Shown one piece after another: positions 1-10,020 of a DNA stretch of 64,000 nucleotides. Both the position numbers and the translations under genes were made by a program. How positions within the stretch are numbered: position 1 is the first letter of the stretch; every line of letters begins with the position of its first letter. The DNA comes from an uncultured Pseudomonadota bacterium. GTDB lineage: Bacteria > Pseudomonadota > Gammaproteobacteria > Burkholderiales > SG8-39. Location: assembly GCA_903921325.1 (NCBI GenBank), contig CAIXPL010000004.1:124001-188000 (forward strand), in the 5' to 3' direction. The notes under the pieces are model-generated. The model saw only the letters and a program-made list of their open reading frames with translations, had not been told where the DNA came from and did not search any database.

Positions 1-456
1 ATCTTGAATGAAGCGCGATTGATTGACCTCAAACGCTGGGACGCGTGGCTGTCGCTCTACTCCGAGGACGCGGTGTTCTGGATGCCGACCTGGCGCGATG
101 AGGCAAGCACCAACGAAGACCCTGAGTTTGAGCTCAATCTCATGTATCTGAAGGGTCGTGCAGGCCTGGAAGACCGGATCTATCGGCTGGACTCAGGCGA
201 TTCGTTCGCATCGGTACCGCTTGATCGCACCACTCATGTCGTCGGCGGCGTACTGGTGACCGGCGGGGACACCGAGCGCATCGACGTGCAGGCAAGCTGG
301 ATCGTACATACCTATGGTTATCACGGCACCACGACCCGCAGCGGCAGCTATGAATACCAACTGCGACGTAGCGTCGAAGGACTGCGCATCGCGCGAAAAA
401 AAATCATCATGATCGACGATCGACTGGAAGGTCCGGTCGATGTCTACCATGTCTGA
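1..456 (+). CDS. Aromatic-ring-hydroxylating dioxygenase beta subunit (5' partial)
   Basis: The reading frame is open from the left edge, so the N-terminus lies outside the window; about 150 residues remain. The remaining text begins with an EARLID..W..WL..Y..DAVFWMPTW pattern, which is the cone-shaped NTF2/SnoaL-like fold of the small subunit of Rieske non-heme iron ring-hydroxylating dioxygenases. In this family the beta subunit is structural and helps shape substrate specificity, while the catalytic alpha subunit carries the Rieske centre and mononuclear iron; an alpha gene is therefore expected just upstream. The stop codon overlaps the next gene by 17 bp, so dioxygenase and ABC importer are probably co-transcribed. 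That suggests the transporter brings in the dioxygenase substrate. Family assignment is fairly secure; the substrate is unknown. Confidence 0.8.
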   Translation: MLNEARLIDLKRWDAWLSLYSEDAVFWMPTWRDEASTNEDPEFELNLMYLKGRAGLEDRIYRLDSGDSFASVPLDRTTHVVGGVLVTGGDTERIDVQASWIVHTYGYHGTTTRSGSYEYQLRRSVEGLRIARKKIIMIDDRLEGPVDVYHV

Positions 457-1237
457 GCTGATCAGCATCGATGGGGTGTGCCACACCTATACGCCAGCCC
501 ATGGCCGCGAGGTGCTGGCACTGGACAATGTTTCCCTTCAGGTACAGCGCCAGGAATTCGTCGCCCTGCTCGGCCCCTCGGGCTGCGGTAAATCCACGCT
601 GCTGTACCTGATCGGCGGCTTTCTGCCAGTCACTCAGGGTTCGATCCGGGTCGATGGCAAGCCGGTGGGTGGCCCTGGTCCGGACCGCGGCATCGTGTTT
701 CAGCATTTCGCTCTGTTCCCCTGGAAGACAGTGCGTGGCAACGTGCTCTATGGCCTGGAAAAAATGGGCCTGCCGCGCGCTGAGCGAGAAGAGCGCGCGC
801 GCACCTTCATCGACATGGTCGGGTTGTCGGGTTTTGAGGAGAGCTATCCCTCGCAACTGTCCGGTGGAATGAAGCAGCGGGCCGCCATCGCGCGCACGCT
901 CGCCATTGACCCCGGCATCCTGCTGATGGACGAGCCGTTCGGCGCCTTGGATGCACAAACCCGCGGCCTGATGCAAGCCGAGCTGTTGCGGATCTGGCGC
1001 GGTTCGCCCAAGACGGTGATGTTTGTGACCCATGATGTGCATGAGGCGGTGTATCTGGCGCGCCGCATCGTGGTGATGTCTGCGCGACCGGGGCGCGTCA
1101 AGGCGGTGATCGAAGCCGATCTCGATCGTGCCGATCCGCAATTGACCAAGTCGCGCGCCTTCATCGATATTGTTGATGAGGTGTGGTCGCTGGTGCGCGA
1201 AGAAGCGGTGCGCGCCGAGCGCTACCGCGCTGAATAG
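440..1237 (+). CDS. ABC transporter ATP-binding protein, SsuB/TauB/nitrate type
   Basis: A 265-residue ATPase that powers uptake from the inner face of the membrane. It has Walker A GPSGCGKST (residues 45-53), Q-loop around FQHFALFPW, signature LSGGMKQR (140-147), Walker B ILLMDEP (160-166) and an H-loop in VTHDVHEA. Length and the C-terminal MSARPGR segment fit the nitrate/sulfonate/taurine subfamily. The ATG at 440 is preceded by a GGAAGG ribosome site eight bases upstream, which favours it over the ATG at 449. It overlaps the dioxygenase beta gene and precedes two permeases and a binding protein, giving a complete importer. The neighbouring dioxygenase argues for an aromatic acid or similar substrate rather than nitrate (inference). 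Confidence 0.9.
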   Translation: MSTMSELISIDGVCHTYTPAHGREVLALDNVSLQVQRQEFVALLGPSGCGKSTLLYLIGGFLPVTQGSIRVDGKPVGGPGPDRGIVFQHFALFPWKTVRGNVLYGLEKMGLPRAEREERARTFIDMVGLSGFEESYPSQLSGGMKQRAAIARTLAIDPGILLMDEPFGALDAQTRGLMQAELLRIWRGSPKTVMFVTHDVHEAVYLARRIVVMSARPGRVKAVIEADLDRADPQLTKSRAFIDIVDEVWSLVREEAVRAERYRAE

Positions 1238-1318
1238 GCCGACCAGCAGACCGCTCAGTCAACCCTTGCGCAGACACCTGAGTAGGCCCTCTGATTTGAA
1301 CCCGAGCAGATCTCCGAA

Positions 1319-2071
1319 TTGACTCACTTGAAAGCCCTGCTGATCCGCTACTCGCCGCTCGTGCTGCTCGCCGCACTGTGGGAGATTGCTTCGCGCAGTG
1401 GGCTGGTGTCCTCGCTCGCGCTGCCGCCTCTGAGTGATGTGGCCATTGCCTGGCTTGATCTGGCCAAGTCAGGCGATCTGTGGACCAATGGCCTCGCTTC
1501 CATGACCCGCATCGGCGCAGGCCTGGGGCTGGCCATTGTGATTGGCGCGGTGCTGGGCGTGCTGATGGCCTGGTGGCGAGCACTTGACCGTCTTCTCGGA
1601 CCGCTGGTCGAAATGCTCTACCCGATGCCCAAGTCGGCTTTGATTCCGGTGACTGCCTTGTGGCTTGGGTTTGGCGATGCCTCGAAGATCGTGCTCATAT
1701 TTCTGGGTTGCATGCTGCCGGTGATCCTCGGTGCCTACAACGGTGCGCGCGGGGCCGATCAGGCGCTGATCTGGTCGGCGCGCAGCCTGGGGGCCAGCCG
1801 ACTCGCCACCTTGTGGAATGTGGTGGTTCCCAGTGCTCTGCCTGAAATCGCCAATGGAATTCGCACCTCACTTGCACTGTCCTTCGTGCTGCTGGTGAGC
1901 GCCGAGCTGATCGTGGCGCGCAAGGGCTTTGGCTATCTGATCGGATTTCTGGGCGAAGGCGGCACCTACGATGCAATGTTCGCGGTGGTGCTCACCGTGG
2001 CCTTGCTTGGCTTCATCGCCGATCGGCTCTACAACGCGCTGGTGCGCTGGGGCTTCCGATGGCAACAGTAG
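1319..2071 (+). CDS. ABC transporter permease (TauC/SsuC family), first of two
   Basis: About 250 residues with six predicted hydrophobic segments and the cytoplasmic EAA-type loop ARSLGASRLATLWNVVVPSALP that docks the ATPase. The start is a TTG at 1319; no ATG lies closer to the first membrane helix, so the exact start is uncertain. It lies 81 bp after the ATPase and overlaps the next permease by 13 bp, so translation is likely coupled. Most SsuABC/TauABC systems use one permease as a homodimer; the two different permeases here point to a heterodimeric channel, as in some importers for aromatic or pyrimidine-like compounds. Confidence 0.88.
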   Translation: MTHLKALLIRYSPLVLLAALWEIASRSGLVSSLALPPLSDVAIAWLDLAKSGDLWTNGLASMTRIGAGLGLAIVIGAVLGVLMAWWRALDRLLGPLVEMLYPMPKSALIPVTALWLGFGDASKIVLIFLGCMLPVILGAYNGARGADQALIWSARSLGASRLATLWNVVVPSALPEIANGIRTSLALSFVLLVSAELIVARKGFGYLIGFLGEGGTYDAMFAVVLTVALLGFIADRLYNALVRWGFRWQQ

Positions 2072-2883
2072 GCACACCGCTGGCGACCAAAGCCACGCGA
2101 CATGGACCGCTGTGGTCCGTGTTGAATCTGAGCGGATGGATTCCCTTGCTGGTGATTGCCATTGCCTGGGAGCTCTGTGCGCGTAGCGGCATGGTCACGG
2201 CCTACATGCTGCCACCGCTGTCTGTCGTACTAGAGCGGATAGGGAGTGATGCGATCGAAGGCAGCCTTGGGTTGCAGGTGGCCATGACCCTGTACCGGTC
2301 ACTGCTCGGATTCGCGATCGCCGCGCTGGTAGGCGTTGTGCTGGGTGTGGGCATCAATCGCAGCCGTTTCATGCGCTGGCTGTTTGATCCGCTCATCTCG
2401 GTGGGTTTTCCAATGCCCAAGATCGCCTTCCTGCCCATCGTGATCCTGTGGTTTGGCTTTCACGATCTGTCCAAGCTCACCATGATCGTGTTCGATGCGG
2501 TGTTCCCGGTGGTAACGGCCACGGTCGCTGCGACCGCCACGGTCGCGCGTGAGCTGCTGTGGTCAGCGCGCAATCTCGGTGCCAATGAGGGTCAGGTGTG
2601 GCGTGAAGTGGTGCTGCCTGCAGCCTTCCCGCAGATCATGACCGGACTGCAAGTGGCCCTGCCGATCGCGCTCATCGTGTGCATCGTCACCGAGATGAAA
2701 ATGGGCGGTACCGGACTGGGTGGGGCCATGATGGAGACCTCGCGCTTTGCCGATTCACCCGGCGTGTTTGCCGGCATCGTTGAGATTGCGGTGGTGGGCT
2801 ACGTGCTGGTCTGGATCATGTCGATATTGCGACGCAAGCTCCTGGGCTGGCATCCGGAATCCCAGGCTGTCTCGAACCGCTGA
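2059..2883 (+). CDS. ABC transporter permease (TauC/SsuC family), second of two
   Basis: A 274-residue inner-membrane permease of the BPD_transp_1 family, with the coupling loop ARNLGANEGQVWREVVLPAAFP at about residues 175-195. It begins with ATG inside the end of the preceding permease gene. It resembles its partner in layout (a first helix containing WELCARSGMV, then PMPKIAFLPIVILWFG) but is clearly diverged, so the pair is an old duplication rather than a recent one. Together with the ATPase upstream and the binding protein downstream it completes the importer. Confidence 0.88.
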   Translation: MATVGTPLATKATRHGPLWSVLNLSGWIPLLVIAIAWELCARSGMVTAYMLPPLSVVLERIGSDAIEGSLGLQVAMTLYRSLLGFAIAALVGVVLGVGINRSRFMRWLFDPLISVGFPMPKIAFLPIVILWFGFHDLSKLTMIVFDAVFPVVTATVAATATVARELLWSARNLGANEGQVWREVVLPAAFPQIMTGLQVALPIALIVCIVTEMKMGGTGLGGAMMETSRFADSPGVFAGIVEIAVVGYVLVWIMSILRRKLLGWHPESQAVSNR

Positions 2884-2997
2884 TACTCGGTGGCCGACAA
2901 TTCATTGGCCTCAAGGAGCGCGCGGTCATCGAATGTGAAGCGGGGGCCGGTATGGCGAGATGACATCAAGTCAGACTCTGGCATCAACAGGAGCCTT

Positions 2998-3011
2998 GAC
3001 CTCATCAGGTC
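2998..3011. promoter_or_regulatory. Operator-like inverted repeat before the binding-protein gene
   Basis: GACCT and AGGTC arms are separated by four bases, and the left arm overlaps a TTGACC -35-like word at 2996-3001. A TAGTAT -10-like word begins 20 bases after it, which is longer than usual, so a promoter here is doubtful. The repeat could bind a GntR- or IclR-type dimer. This is the only operator-like element in the 207 bp between the second permease and the binding-protein gene. Confidence 0.3.
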
Positions 3012-3037
3012 CATTTGCCGCTAGTATGCCGGCCATG

Positions 3038-3054
3038 GACCGAACACTTCGGTC
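3038..3054 (+). promoter_or_regulatory. Hairpin in the leader of the binding-protein gene
   Basis: Perfect 7-bp arms GACCGAA and TTCGGTC flank a 3-base loop, 36 bases before the ATG of the binding protein. No T-run follows, so it is not a simple terminator. Such intercistronic hairpins often stabilise the downstream mRNA segment and raise binding-protein levels relative to the permeases. That role is inferred from position only. Confidence 0.4.
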
Positions 3055-3090
3055 TGCGATAGAAAATCAGAACACCCAGGAGACTGCATC

Positions 3091-4101
3091 ATGAATCGCA
3101 TCGCTACCCTGCTCGCCTCATCGGCGTTGGCCATCGGATCATTGACCAGCCTTGGCGCCTACGCTGAACCACTGAAAATTCGCATTGCCTGGGTGGTACC
3201 GGTGGCCAACATGCCCTCGATTCTGTTTGAGAAACCCGGTCTTGCCAAACACCAGGGGCAATCGTATGTGCTCGAATCGACCCGGTTCAACGGCACGCCA
3301 CCGATGATCAGCGCACTGGCCAGCGGCGATCTGGACATCGCCGATCTGGCCTATTCCTCACTCGCACTGGCGATCCAGAACGCCGGCATGGACGATATTC
3401 GGGTGATCGCCGATGAGTTTCAGGATGGGGTCGAGGGGTATTACACCGACGAATTCTTCGTCCTGAAAGACAGTCCGATCAAGCGGGTGGAAGATCTCAA
3501 GGGCAAGGTGCTCGCCACCAACGCGGCAGGCAGCGGAATCGATATCGCCATGCGGGCGATGTTGCGCAAGAAGGGGCTGAACGATCGCACCGATGTGACC
3601 ATCGTGGAAGCGGGTTTCCCGAATATGCGCGCGATGCTCATCGAGAAGAAAGTCGATCTGATTCCGGGTGTGATTCCGTTCTCGCTTGATCCGGCGCTGC
3701 GCAATGCCTCGCGGGTGTTGTTCACACAACGTGAAGCGGTGGGCACCACGCAGATGATCGTCTGGGCAGCGCGAGCCGGTTTCATTCAGAAGAATCGCGC
3801 GGCAATGGTGGATTTCATGGAAGACACGCTGCGTGCGGTGCGCTTCTACCTGGACCCGGCCAATCACAAGGAGGCCGTCGAGATTGCAGCGCGCTTCTCC
3901 AAGCAACCGGCGGAGCGCTTTGATAGCTGGCTATTCACCAAGAAAGACTACTACCGCAACCCGAATTTCATTCCTGACCTGGATGCGTTGCAGGCCAACA
4001 TCAATCTGCAGCATGAACTTGGTTTTCTGAAAGCCTCATTCAACGTGCGCAAGTACGCTGATCCGAGCCTGTTGGCGGAAGCTGCGCAGCGCTTGAAGTA
4101 A
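3091..4101 (+). CDS. ABC transporter substrate-binding protein (SsuA/NMT1-like)
   Basis: A 336-residue periplasmic protein. A cleavable Sec signal peptide covers residues 1-25, ending GAYA before EPLKIRIAW. The mature part has the two-lobed NMT1/SsuA pattern: an early ISALASGDLDIADLAYSS segment and a VEDLKGKVLATNAAGSG segment that normally contacts ligand. It is the capture component for the ATPase and permeases upstream. A strong AGGAG ribosome site precedes the ATG. Similar proteins carry sulfonates, nitrate, pyrimidine precursors or phthalate-type acids; proximity to a ring-hydroxylating dioxygenase favours an aromatic acid, but this is not shown by the sequence. Confidence 0.85.
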   Translation: MNRIATLLASSALAIGSLTSLGAYAEPLKIRIAWVVPVANMPSILFEKPGLAKHQGQSYVLESTRFNGTPPMISALASGDLDIADLAYSSLALAIQNAGMDDIRVIADEFQDGVEGYYTDEFFVLKDSPIKRVEDLKGKVLATNAAGSGIDIAMRAMLRKKGLNDRTDVTIVEAGFPNMRAMLIEKKVDLIPGVIPFSLDPALRNASRVLFTQREAVGTTQMIVWAARAGFIQKNRAAMVDFMEDTLRAVRFYLDPANHKEAVEIAARFSKQPAERFDSWLFTKKDYYRNPNFIPDLDALQANINLQHELGFLKASFNVRKYADPSLLAEAAQRLK

Positions 4102-4110
4102 GGTTTTTTT

Positions 4111-4138
4111 CGGGCCGCTCGTTCAACGTAGCGGCCCG
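4111..4138. terminator. Strong GC hairpin after the ABC operon, possible terminator
   Basis: Perfect 9-bp arms CGGGCCGCT and AGCGGCCCG surround a 10-base loop, ten bases after the binding-protein stop. The run of seven T lies before the hairpin on the plus strand, not after it, so this is not a textbook intrinsic terminator in either direction. It may act with Rho or protect the 3' end of the mRNA. Confidence 0.4.
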
Positions 4139-4236
4139 GCGGCGCGCATCGGTTCACTGCCTGCCCAGCGGCGTTCGCTCACCACTGAACAGGTGAAGGA
4201 CCACGCGCAGGCGCGATGGCGTGAATGGGCACTCGA

Positions 4237-5019
4237 TCAGGGCAGCGCGCCGCGGCTTGCGAGGCCACCATCGATAGTGAGAATGTTGCCCGTCGTGTAG
4301 GACGATCGGTCGGAGGCCAGAAACACCACCGAATCGGCAATCTCCTGCGGAGTGGCCGGGCGACCGAAGGGCATATTGCGAAACAATTCCTGCCAGCGGT
4401 TGGCATCGCCCAGGCGTTGCTGGGCGCGGCGTCGAACCATCGACTCCAGTCGGTCCGATTGAACGGGTCCGGGATTGACCCCGAGCACGCGAACCCCGAC
4501 ATCGCCGCTGGTAGAACCCAGTGCCCGGGTGAAGGCCATCAACGCCGCATTGCCGGTGCTGCCGGCGATATAGCCTGAATCAAGCCGCTCACCGGTGGTG
4601 CCAATGACATTGATGATGACCCCTGCGCCGCGCGCCTTCATCGCCGCAAAGAATACGCGCGAGAGATTGATATAACCAAAGACTTTCAAGTCCCACGCGG
4701 CACGCCAGGTGCTCTCGACGACATCAGCGATCGACCCGGGCGGGATTGACCCGGCATTGTTAACGAGGATGTCAATCTCCTCGGCGTGTGTGGCCAGGGC
4801 CGTCTGCGCGGACGATTGCGAAACATCCATGGCAAGCGTCTTGACCGCGACCGCGTATGCGGCGCGCAGTTGAGCCGCAGCACGATCCAGTTCGTCGCCT
4901 GAACGCGCAACGAGGGTGATTGCACAGCCTTCTGCGGCAAAGCCCTCGGCGATTGCGAGGCCAATGCCTTTTGACCCACCGGTGATAAGGACGCGGCGTC
5001 CATTGAGTTTCAGATCCAT
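4237..5019 (-). CDS. SDR family oxidoreductase with non-canonical active site
   Basis: A 260-residue classical-length short-chain dehydrogenase. The start is the ATG of [15 protein letters not shown]; longer in-frame extensions upstream lack SDR similarity. It has the nucleotide-binding TGGSKGIG at about residues 13-20, NNAG near residue 90 and the structural PGP loop near 185. The usual YxxxK catalytic pair is missing: in the [17 protein letters not shown] segment, asparagine occupies the lysine position and glycine the tyrosine position. The protein may bind NAD(P) but use another chemistry, or be a binding or scaffolding homologue. It is transcribed with the two Bug receptors downstream in coordinates. 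A second SDR at 17825-18610 shares the same replacement. Confidence 0.85.
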   Translation of the reverse strand: MDLKLNGRRVLITGGSKGIGLAIAEGFAAEGCAITLVARSGDELDRAAAQLRAAYAVAVKTLAMDVSQSSAQTALATHAEEIDILVNNAGSIPPGSIADVVESTWRAAWDLKVFGYINLSRVFFAAMKARGAGVIINVIGTTGERLDSGYIAGSTGNAALMAFTRALGSTSGDVGVRVLGVNPGPVQSDRLESMVRRRAQQRLGDANRWQELFRNMPFGRPATPQEIADSVVFLASDRSSYTTGNILTIDGGLASRGALP

Positions 5020-5074
5020 GCGGGCTGTCCTGTTAGCTGATCGTCTGGTGAGGCAATTATCCAGCAGCCGCGAC

Positions 5075-6103
5075 TCAGTCGAGCTGAAACCCTGATTGCT
5101 TGATGATGACGGCCCAGCGCGCACGATCGCGCTTGATGCGATCTGCGAGCTCGCGCGGCGTGCTGGCCTGCGGTTCGACACCTTGCTCGCGAAATAGCGT
5201 GCGCAGCTCAGCCCCCGCGAGCGTACTGCGACTGGCCTGCGACAAGCGATTGATCACCTCGGCCGGCGTGCCGCGAGGTGCAATCAGGGCGAACCAGGTC
5301 ACCAGTTCAAAATCCGCCAATCCGGCTTCACGCGCGGTCGGCACGTCAGGAAATTGCGCGAGGCGATTCGGCCCTGCCACGGCGAGCGCCCGCAGCCGCC
5401 CGGATTGCAGGTTCTGCGCCTGAAAAGACGCAATCTGATCGATCATCATTTGCACTTGCCCGGCGAGCAGGTCAACCAGCGCAGGCGCGGCACCCTTGTA
5501 CGGGACATGCACGATCTGGGTTGCGGCGAGTCGATTGAACAGCTCACCGGCGAAGTGCAGGATGGTGCCACTACCGATCGATGCGTAGTTCAACTGCCCA
5601 GGGCGGGTACGCGCCAATTCGATCAGCTCGCCCAAGGTGCGAGCAGGCAGGGCACCGTTGACCACCACGAGGAAGGGCGATTCCGAGATGAGGCCAATGG
5701 GTTCAAGCGCCGTGTCCGGATCATAGGGCAGCGTGCGATACAGACTGGGGGCCAGCGCGAGGGTCGAGATCGTACCAAGACCAAAGCTGAGGCCATCGGG
5801 TGCCGCGTGCGCAACGGCTGCCGTGCCGATCATGCCACCAGCGCCGGCGCGGTTTTCGACGACCACAGCCTGACCGAGCACATCGCCCATACCCCGCGCT
5901 ATGGTGCGGGCGACCAGATCAGCCGAGCCTCCGGCCGGAAATGGCACGATGAAACGCAGCGAGCGCGCCACTGCGGAGGACGTCGCATTGGGCACTGCAA
6001 GGGGTGTGCTGGCCGCTGCACCACCTGCCGCCTGTGCCGCCGCCAACGGCAGATAAAAGACGGTTAATGCGGCACAAAGCCATACGGGGATGCGGAGGTA
6101 CAT
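5075..6103 (-). CDS. Bug-family (TctC-like) periplasmic solute receptor
   Basis: A 342-residue tripartite-tricarboxylate-transporter receptor. The N-terminal hydrophobic stretch ending AAAQAAG is a Sec signal peptide. The mature protein has the two Bug loops that close over carboxylate ligands: [15 protein letters not shown] with the [11 protein letters not shown] strand after it, and the [19 protein letters not shown] region followed by [11 protein letters not shown]. The length is normal for the family (about 320-340). No TctA or TctB membrane gene is present in the window, so this receptor either uses a distant permease or serves in sensing. It precedes the SDR in the same direction with a 55-bp gap. 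Confidence 0.92.
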   Translation of the reverse strand: MYLRIPVWLCAALTVFYLPLAAAQAAGGAAASTPLAVPNATSSAVARSLRFIVPFPAGGSADLVARTIARGMGDVLGQAVVVENRAGAGGMIGTAAVAHAAPDGLSFGLGTISTLALAPSLYRTLPYDPDTALEPIGLISESPFLVVVNGALPARTLGELIELARTRPGQLNYASIGSGTILHFAGELFNRLAATQIVHVPYKGAAPALVDLLAGQVQMMIDQIASFQAQNLQSGRLRALAVAGPNRLAQFPDVPTAREAGLADFELVTWFALIAPRGTPAEVINRLSQASRSTLAGAELRTLFREQGVEPQASTPRELADRIKRDRARWAVIIKQSGFQLD

Positions 6104-6145
6104 GGGCGTCTCGGATCGAAATCTTATTGTTGAGCGCTGAGCGGT

Positions 6146-7153
6146 TTATTCGCTCTCGCCAGTGAAACCGGTGCTTTTGATGACCTCGCTCCAGCGGCGC
6201 CAGTCGGTCTTCACCTGGGTTGCAAATTCAGCCGCGCTGGATTCACGCGCATCGAGGTCCAGTGCCCGCATGCGCTCTCGCACCTGGGCACGGCGCATGG
6301 TCTGAGTAAAAATCGCGTTGAGACTCTCTGCCCGTTCTGCGGGCATTCCGGGCGGTGCAAACACGCCGAACCAGAGATCGCCGTTAAACCCGGCATGACC
6401 GAGCTCGGCGAATGTCGGCACTTCAGGGGCAAGGCTTGAACGACGCGCGCCTGAGCTTGCCAGCACCACCAGCCGATTGGCCCGCGCCTGCGCGAGCATT
6501 GTGCCGACGGGCTGCACGGTCGATGCGACATGGCCTGCCATCAGATCGGCGATCGCAGGTGCTGCGCCCTTGTAGGGGACATGGCGTAACGGCACACCGA
6601 GTGCCTGCCCGATCAAAAGTCCGTAGAGATGCGTTGAACCACCGGCACCGGCAGAGGCAAAAGTGGCTTCCGCCGGATGGGTGCGCGCCCACTGTGCGAA
6701 TCCCTCCAGGCCACCGGTTGCCAGCGACGAAGTGGCTGCAAATCCCATGGCAAACGCGCCGGTCTGCGCGATCGGGGTGAGATCAAATACAGGCTCTGCG
6801 CTGCCGCGTACCGTCTGCGGGTAGAGCACCACCGTTGCATCAGGAGCAATCATCAGCGTGCTGCCATCGGCCGGCGCACTGTGCAAAAGATCCATGGCAA
6901 GGCGCCCCGCCGCACCCGGCCGATTCTCGACAATGACCGTGCGGCCAGTGGCCTCTGACAGCGGTTCGGCAAACAGGCGCGCAAGGATATCCACACCACC
7001 GCCAGGCGGGAAGCCTGCAAGCAGTCGGATGGGTGTGCGAGTACTCGTCGGTGCCGGCGCACTTTGGCCGTAAGAAACGTCGGCGAACACGAGGCCACCG
7101 AGGGCACCGAGCGCAATGGCTAACCGGAGGAGAGGGAATGCGGAGTGACGCAT
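6146..7153 (-). CDS. Bug-family (TctC-like) periplasmic solute receptor
   Basis: A 335-residue receptor with a signal peptide ending near DVSYGQS. The family marks are RLLAGFPPGGGVDILAR, VIVENRPGAAGRLAM, and ATFASAGAGGSTHLYGLLIG followed by [11 protein letters not shown]. In the first loop the aspartate that usually orients the ligand carboxylate is present (GGGVD). It starts at the ATG at 7153 and ends 42 bp before the neighbouring receptor, so receptor, receptor and SDR form one minus-strand unit. The two receptors are clearly diverged from one another and probably bind different acids. Confidence 0.92.
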   Translation of the reverse strand: MRHSAFPLLRLAIALGALGGLVFADVSYGQSAPAPTSTRTPIRLLAGFPPGGGVDILARLFAEPLSEATGRTVIVENRPGAAGRLAMDLLHSAPADGSTLMIAPDATVVLYPQTVRGSAEPVFDLTPIAQTGAFAMGFAATSSLATGGLEGFAQWARTHPAEATFASAGAGGSTHLYGLLIGQALGVPLRHVPYKGAAPAIADLMAGHVASTVQPVGTMLAQARANRLVVLASSGARRSSLAPEVPTFAELGHAGFNGDLWFGVFAPPGMPAERAESLNAIFTQTMRRAQVRERMRALDLDARESSAAEFATQVKTDWRRWSEVIKSTGFTGESE

Positions 7154-7280
7154 GTTGAGCCTGCGCTGTGGATACGTTGCGCGAGCACTATACCGGGTGC
7201 TGACTGGAATGCCGACTGACTGCCTTGCCGGATTTTGCCGTTGATGTGGACAGCTGACCCGTTGGTCCCAAGAAAGTCAC

Positions 7281-7592
7281 TCATGTACTCTCAGTCCAAT
7301 CCTCCAGGGCAAGCACACCATCGGGAATAAGCCCAAACGCTTTGCCATGGGTGACCAGAACAGCCTCGGCCGCGACCGCGTGAGCAGCGATCATCATGTC
7401 GAGCGCTCCGAGCGTGACACCAGCGGCCGCGCAGGACGAGCGCAAGTCAGCGTACGCCATGGCAGCGGTGCCCTCCCACGGCAACACCTGAACACGAAGC
7501 AGAAGCGCCTGTATGAGAATCGAAATGGCTGATGGATGACCTTTACGGGCCGATCCGTAAAGCAATTCAGCTTGCAGCCGCCGCCTTGCCAA
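7281..7592 (-). pseudogene. PIN-domain (VapC-like) toxin remnant lacking its N-terminus
   Basis: About 100 codons match the C-terminal two thirds of a PIN-domain ribonuclease: AELLYG, the LPWEGTAAMAYADLR helix, GVTLGALDMMIAAHA with its acidic residue, and VLVTHGKAFGLIPDGVLALEDW. The first 35-40 residues of the family, including the LDTN motif with the first catalytic aspartate, are absent. An in-frame stop lies just upstream of the first possible start (a TTG), so no intact toxin can be made. No vapB antitoxin is beside it. The broken end abuts the parDE promoter, as if parDE replaced or interrupted an older vapBC locus. Confidence 0.7.
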
Positions 7593-7614
7593 ATTTTGCC
7601 AAAGACTCTAAGCT
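7586..7614 (+). promoter_or_regulatory. Candidate parDE promoter and operator
   Basis: TTGCCA (7586-7591) and TAAGCT (7609-7614) are separated by 17 bp. Two direct TTGCCAAA repeats start at 7586 and 7596, ten bases (one helical turn) apart, which suits a ribbon-helix-helix antitoxin dimer. The -10 word ends seven bases before the ParD ATG, so the transcript would start on or next to the start codon. The -10 match is weak; the call rests on position plus the repeats. Confidence 0.4.
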
Positions 7615-7620
7615 GCCGCT

Positions 7621-7872
7621 ATGAGCACGATGAACATTTCCTTGCCCGAGGCGCTTAAGACCTTCGTCGACGAACAGGTCAGCGAACGTGGCTACGGCAC
7701 CAGCAGCGAGTACGTACGCGAGTTGATTCGCAAAGATCAGGATCGACTGTACCTGCGGGGAATGCTTTTGGCCGGTGCGGCCACCGCGCCGACTGTGGCA
7801 GTTGACAGCGCCTACTTTCAGGGTTTGCGAAGCCGGGTGCGCAAAATAGCCAAGGCGAGCACTGAGGGGTGA
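7621..7872 (+). CDS. parD: Type II antitoxin, ParD/CopG-like ribbon-helix-helix
   Basis: An 83-residue protein starting MSTMNISLPEALKTFVDEQV. The short N-terminal beta strand (MNISLP) followed by two helices (the second around GTSSEYVRELIRKDQDR) is the ribbon-helix-helix DNA-binding fold of ParD antitoxins. The C-terminal third is the flexible part that wraps the toxin. The gene overlaps the following toxin gene by 4 bp, the normal coupling for antitoxin-first modules. The family normally represses its own promoter; two TTGCCAAA repeats upstream are a plausible site. Confidence 0.85.
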   Translation: MSTMNISLPEALKTFVDEQVSERGYGTSSEYVRELIRKDQDRLYLRGMLLAGAATAPTVAVDSAYFQGLRSRVRKIAKASTEG

Positions 7873-8198
7873 AGGTGAAGGCAGTTGTCCCGCGCGAGCA
7901 GGCCATCCGGGACGTTGACGACGCCATCACCTACTACCTGGACGAGGCAGCGGAGCAAGCAGCGCTTGGCTTCGTCGACGCGCTGGAGCAGGCCTACTCC
8001 CATATCGGCCGCCATCCTGCGACCGGATCACCTCGCTACGCCCATGAGCTGAACTTGCCCAGTCTGCGTTCCTGGCCGCTGACCCGCTTCCCATACCTTG
8101 TGTTCTACATCGAGTTGCCCGACCGCGTCGATGTCTGGCGCGTCCTGCACGAACAACGCGATATTCCGGCATGGATGCGGGAGCAAGAGAGCATCTGA
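7869..8198 (+). CDS. parE: Type II toxin, ParE/RelE superfamily
   Basis: A 109-residue protein starting with a GTG that overlaps the ParD stop; a second in-frame GTG at 7875 is possible. The pattern DVDDAITYYLDEA..AALGFVDALEQAYSHIGRHPATGSPRY, then LRSWPLTRFPYLVFYIE and VWRVLHEQRDIPAWM, matches ParE toxins. These proteins poison DNA gyrase in characterised members, although some homologues differ. Nothing is truncated and the antitoxin is intact, so the pair is probably functional. It may maintain this part of the chromosome or act in stress or phage response. Confidence 0.85.
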   Translation: MKVKAVVPREQAIRDVDDAITYYLDEAAEQAALGFVDALEQAYSHIGRHPATGSPRYAHELNLPSLRSWPLTRFPYLVFYIELPDRVDVWRVLHEQRDIPAWMREQESI

Positions 8199-8205
8199 AC
8201 ATCGC

Positions 8206-8239
8206 AAAAAAAAAGCCAGGCATTGCGCCTGGCTTTTTT
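8206..8239. terminator. Bidirectional intrinsic terminator between parE and groEL
   Basis: A 7-bp GCCAGGC/GCCTGGC stem (8215-8221 and 8227-8233) with a 5-base loop is flanked by nine A on the left and six T on the right. This is a classic bidirectional terminator. It would end parDE on the plus strand and groESL on the minus strand. Confidence 0.9.
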
Positions 8240-8313
8240 GACCTGAGCTTCCTTCGCGGAAAGCTGACCGAGTTGCAAGGGCGCCTGCTGCTCGCGCCCC
8301 TGCGGGTCGGACC

Positions 8314-9990
<1,677 letters not shown>

Positions 9991-10020
9991 TCAAACGTGA
10001 CCGGTACGCGTGCCGACAAC

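Noticed and set aside
4101-4140. Canonical intrinsic terminator after the SsuA-like gene.
   Set aside because: The T-run precedes the hairpin on the plus strand, and on the minus strand the hairpin is followed by A residues; kept only as a hairpin with doubtful function.
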